A DNA stretch of 64,000 bases from Takakia lepidozioides. Its lineage: Eukaryota; Streptophyta; Takakiopsida; Takakiales; Takakiaceae. A program made the translations under genes and the position numbers. Below the pieces are notes generated by a model, which saw only the letters and a program-made list of their open reading frames with translations, ran no database searches and was not told where the DNA came from. The DNA is taken from NCBI GenBank assembly GCA_030704615.1, contig CM060732.1, positions 78,099,053 to 78,163,052 on the forward strand, in the 5' to 3' direction. Below, in pieces: positions 60,394 to 64,000 of this stretch. Position 1 is the first letter of the stretch. Each line of letters opens with the position of its first letter.

Positions 60394-63300
60394 ATGAAGG
60401 AGCCGAGGAGATTGAGATCATGGGTTGGTGGATGGGACGTAATCTTTGGGGTGTTGATAGTACAGCTGACAGTAGTGAGTATGGCTATGGGAACCCAGAC
60501 TGAGAAACAGGTATCATCGGCTGTGTATATTGTGCGCTTGAAGGGGCCCCCGGTTACTGCCTATGAGGGTTCTGTGGAAGGTCTTGCTGCAACGGCTCAG
60601 AAGGAAGGGGGGAAATTACTCCAGAGTTCCAGGTCTCTTCGCAAATACCCAACCTCAGACTGCAAACTCTGATCTCAGCCTCTTGTGGCCTTCATATTTT
60701 ACTTCTTCTTCTTCTTCTCTCGGTAAGCTGATCTTCAAAGAGCTTCCCACACGGGATCGACGTTACAAAGTTCCTTTCTTTCTTTCTCTCCGGGCTTGTT
60801 TTGCTAGAATTATTGCTCGAGACTGTGCTTTACCTCGTGCGACACTTCGAGAAACGTGGTGGTTTCTTATATACGCAAACACTTCCACGACTTGGTTTTC
60901 TCGTCTTTGTAGTACAGTGGCCTCCAACGAACGTAACCAATTGCTTTCTGCTTTTGTTATCCCTCTCTTGTGTCATGTAATCATAGACACGATATGTACA
61001 TCTATCTCTTCTCTCACTCAGGACTTCCACAGTAAATGAGAGCATGATGAAAATAAAGGCGTCTAGCTCAAGAGAATTTCGATCCCTGTGTCACCTTGAC
61101 TTAAGTAGTCTGGCACTGTCTGTGGTGTCTGTGAAGGCAAGCAGTGGAAGCATATGCGGACTACTTGAGGCAAGCTCACGACAGCGTGTTGGAAGAAGTG
61201 ATGGAGATAGGCAGCTATGAGAAGCTCTACAGCTACACTGTTGTCCTCAATGGCTTCGCGGTCAAACTGATCAATTGCGCTAAGCAGGTTTTATCAAACC
61301 CACCTTGTTCAAATCTGCCCCTGCCAGTCTACAAAGACCTCTATGCTGTGAACAATTGGTAAAAATGTGCTCAAAACTGAAGTGCTCAAAACTGAAGATC
61401 TTGGCTTCAGTATTGCATTGGGAAGCACTTGCAAATGGTTCTGGCCAAGTTGAAAAGCCAGGGGTGCTTAAAATCATTGACGCCGGTATCAGCTGAGGGA
61501 TAAATTGTTGACCAACCCTTAAGTACAGGGCCCAGATGGATAAGACCTTTTTTTGCTCGTAATGTCTACCTAAAGCTGTGACAAATGATGCAGGCAGAAC
61601 TACTGGATGCGCACCCACTAGTGATATCAACTGAGCCAGACACACTTTTTCAAAAGGAAACAACCCACACCCCTAATTTCTTAGGCCTTCCTGCTGGGCC
61701 ATGGGCGATAAATGGGGGACCTGAATATGCTGGAGAGGGTATTGTGATTGGAATGCTTGACACAGGCATTGATCCAACACATCCAAGCTTTACGAAAGAG
61801 ACTTGGAATCGGCCCTACGGTCCATTGCAGAAATGGAAGGGAGAGTGTGTTGTCTCAGAGACATTTCCTCTGGGTTCATGCAATGGAAAGATTATTGGTG
61901 CACAGTATTTTGACAAAGGGATCATTGCAGCCAACCTGTTCAATGCAACCTATGACTTTGACTCAGCTCTGGATGGAGATGGACATGGCACGTAAGTGAA
62001 GACAGAACCTCAACTACTCTGTTTTTTAGCCACATATCTTCTGAGAGGTCACGCAGACAAACCTCAGATAGCCTTTATTTTTTGGACATGCAAAGAGATG
62101 TAGTGCTGGCTAATCACACCATGTGAATCAATCAATGATTTGGGTCTTTTGGCTTTAATTCATGAGGAACAGGCACACAAGCTCAATTGCAGCTGGGAGC
62201 AGCAGGATCCCTGTGATTGTCAAGGGATACAACTATGGCCATGCAAGTGGGATGGCTCCTCGAGCTAGGTAAACATCCAGAACCTGCCTCTACAGGTCAG
62301 TCAATTGACTGGGAGTTTAGCATCCTCAGACGGTTTCCTTATACCTTTGCTTCCCTCCCCAACCTACTCCTAGGATGACATTCTAGCCATAACAAATATT
62401 CTCGCCAACTTTGTAGAAACTGTAAAGATTGACGACAAATACCAGGAAACAGGACAGGACCTGTAGAAAGGAAAGAGACAGGCCTTGAAAATGAGTTCGC
62501 CTTTTCAGTAGCAGATCTCCTAGGTTCTCCAATGCCTTTCAACTACTGGTACCTGAGCTTGCTCCTTCAATACCCAGAAAGCTGTCTCATGTGAATATTC
62601 CGTACAGGGTAGGCATACAGACTATGATGTGGACTGCAACTAGCTGCGAAAATTCAGAAAGCATGAACGGGGGGAGGGAGGGGGTGCAGGATAGCAGTAT
62701 ACAAAGTGGTCTTCCGTGATGGTGGCTTCCTCTCTGATGTGCTTGCTGGCATTGATAAGGTCACTACCCCCTTACCCTCCTTCTCTATTGCACCCTTTTT
62801 CTTGCTCTCTGTAGGTCAGTGGCCAGCCACAGAAGCTGTGTACACGTATATAGCTAGTTTGTTTGTTTGTTTCTCCCTCCCAGCTCTTCAAGCATCTTTG
62901 TCTGTATGATCAGTCACTGCATATGATTGGCCAGTGTTTTCAATCTTCGTGGCCATCTTCTCTTTCTCCTTCTTTGCCCCAGCATGGCATATTAGTCCAT
63001 CACTCCTCCAACTGAGGAACTACGAACTCATCAATAAGATCCTCATCCGTGTAGGCAGTACAAGATGGAGTGGACATTCTCAGCATCTCACTGGGTTCAA
63101 TCAGCAGCGGTACGGGTGTGCCCTGTCTCAATACCTTCGACGTGGCGCTTCTCTTTGCCGTCAAGGCAGGCATTACAGTTGTGCACGCAGCTGGAAACAA
63201 TGGGCCATATCCACAGACTATGAAGTCGTTTGGGCCCTGGATTATTTCAGTTGCGGCAGGTCTCAATGATAGGTCGTATCCAAACTCCATTATTCTGAGA

Positions 63301-64000
63301 GACAACGAACAATTTCCAGGATCTGGGCTTTCAGGTGTGCATCCTCTCTTTCTCTCATTGTCACACACCCAGATATATCCTGTATCCCAGCTTACAAAGG
63401 ACCTCATCTACAAAATTATGAATTTCTAGGGGATGTCATTTGCATCGTTTTTTGGCTTCTTGATTCCTGGAAGATCAATCTGTTCGCATCCGTGGCCAGA
63501 GAATTCAGGGATGCTAGTTCCACCTTCTTCTCTGTCTTGACTCCCGCCTCCCTTTCCCACTCAGGCGTTATGTCTGCTCCAACATCAGTCAGGCTCCTTG
63601 CAAACCAAGACAACTAATTCTCTCTCTCCCTCTCCGTGTGTTGCTGAATTGCAGTCGGAACTCCAGGAGAAGTGTGGCATCCTCTTATCTATTCAGAAGA
63701 TGCATTCAGTGATTCTACCACCAGTCTCGATTTCGAGTACTTTTCTTATTGTCAGGATTCCAGTCCCTTCAATGCAACATTGATCAAAAACAAAATTTTG
63801 ATTTGCAACTACATTGACTATGGATCGGGTGACTCTATAAACCAGTTTCAAAACGCTATTGCGACAGCTATGAACATGAGCGCTGCTGGTCTTCTCATTA
63901 TGAGCAAAGCTTCGGAGGTGAATTTGAAGGAGAAGCCAATAATTCTGGATCCATTTCCCTTCCCACTTCCTGGGGTTTTTGTTTCAGATTCCAACGTTTC
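60394..64000 (+). CDS. SBT2-type subtilisin-like serine protease, 3' part outside window
   Basis: Plant subtilases are secreted proteases made as proenzymes. The first exon starts MKEPRRLRSWVGGWDVIFGV at ATG 60394 (the earlier frame opening is GTG), with a hydrophobic signal sequence and AVYIVRLKGPPV. Its 3' junction near 60627 is uncertain. Later exons are 61145-61287, 61594-61991, 62173-62268, 62690-62759, 63055-63334 and 63655 to the right edge. They encode the I9 prodomain (YSYTVVLNGFAVKL), THTPNFLGLP, the catalytic Asp in VIGMLDTGIDPTHPSF and the catalytic His in DGHGTHTSSIAAG across a junction. Then come ASGMAPRARIAVYKVVF, DGVDILSISLGS, HAAGNNGPYP and the beginning of the PA-domain region. 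The catalytic Ser lies beyond the window. Motifs fit the SBT2 subfamily. Confidence 0.93.

Overview
The window is nuclear DNA of a land plant. It carries intron-rich genes with GT-AG junctions whose closest recognisable relatives are plant proteins: a VEN4/SAMHD1-type dNTPase, DIM1A rRNA dimethylase, the BSH/SNF5 chromatin remodelling subunit, a LYK3-type LysM receptor kinase and an SBT2-type subtilase. The Tf1/Tcn1-like chromovirus, an invertebrate-like LINE fragment and a free-standing archaeal-type DHBP synthase point to a seed-free lineage (moss, lycophyte or fern) rather than a flowering plant. That placement is an inference. The exon structures below were assembled by reading splice sites and conserved protein motifs by eye.

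Layout. 1-4.0 kb: VEN4-like gene on the minus strand, 3' end beyond the left edge, with a LINE fragment in its last visible intron. 5.3-7.7 kb: intronless coiled-coil gene (minus). 8.9-11.0 kb: three-exon DHBP synthase (plus). 11.7-14.0 kb: DIM1A (minus), head to head with BSH/SNF5 (plus, 14.6-18.4 kb) across a telobox-bearing promoter. 20.2-21.2 kb: F-box gene (minus). 22.5-29.3 kb: a decayed plant L1-type LINE. 30.8-32.5 kb: a roughly 117-bp tandem array. 32.9-39.3 kb: a complete but mutated Ty3/gypsy chromovirus with a 5-bp target duplication and an extra ORF. 40.5-42.6 kb: four-exon YbhB-type PEBP gene (plus). 44.0-54.0 kb: ten-exon LysM receptor kinase (minus), its introns filled with a short dispersed repeat. 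55.6-59.2 kb: a SET-domain gene with an unfamiliar C-terminal extension and a decayed inverted copy of part of itself. 60.4-64.0 kb: SBT2-like subtilase (plus), cut off by the right edge.

The genes do not form a pathway. They are ordinary housekeeping, chromatin and surface-signalling genes separated by transposon-rich DNA. The best leads are the archaeal-type DHBP synthase, the chromovirus whose LTR can pair with its own primer-binding site (self-priming), its extra 3' ORF, the SET protein with its inverted partial copy, and the 117-bp array.
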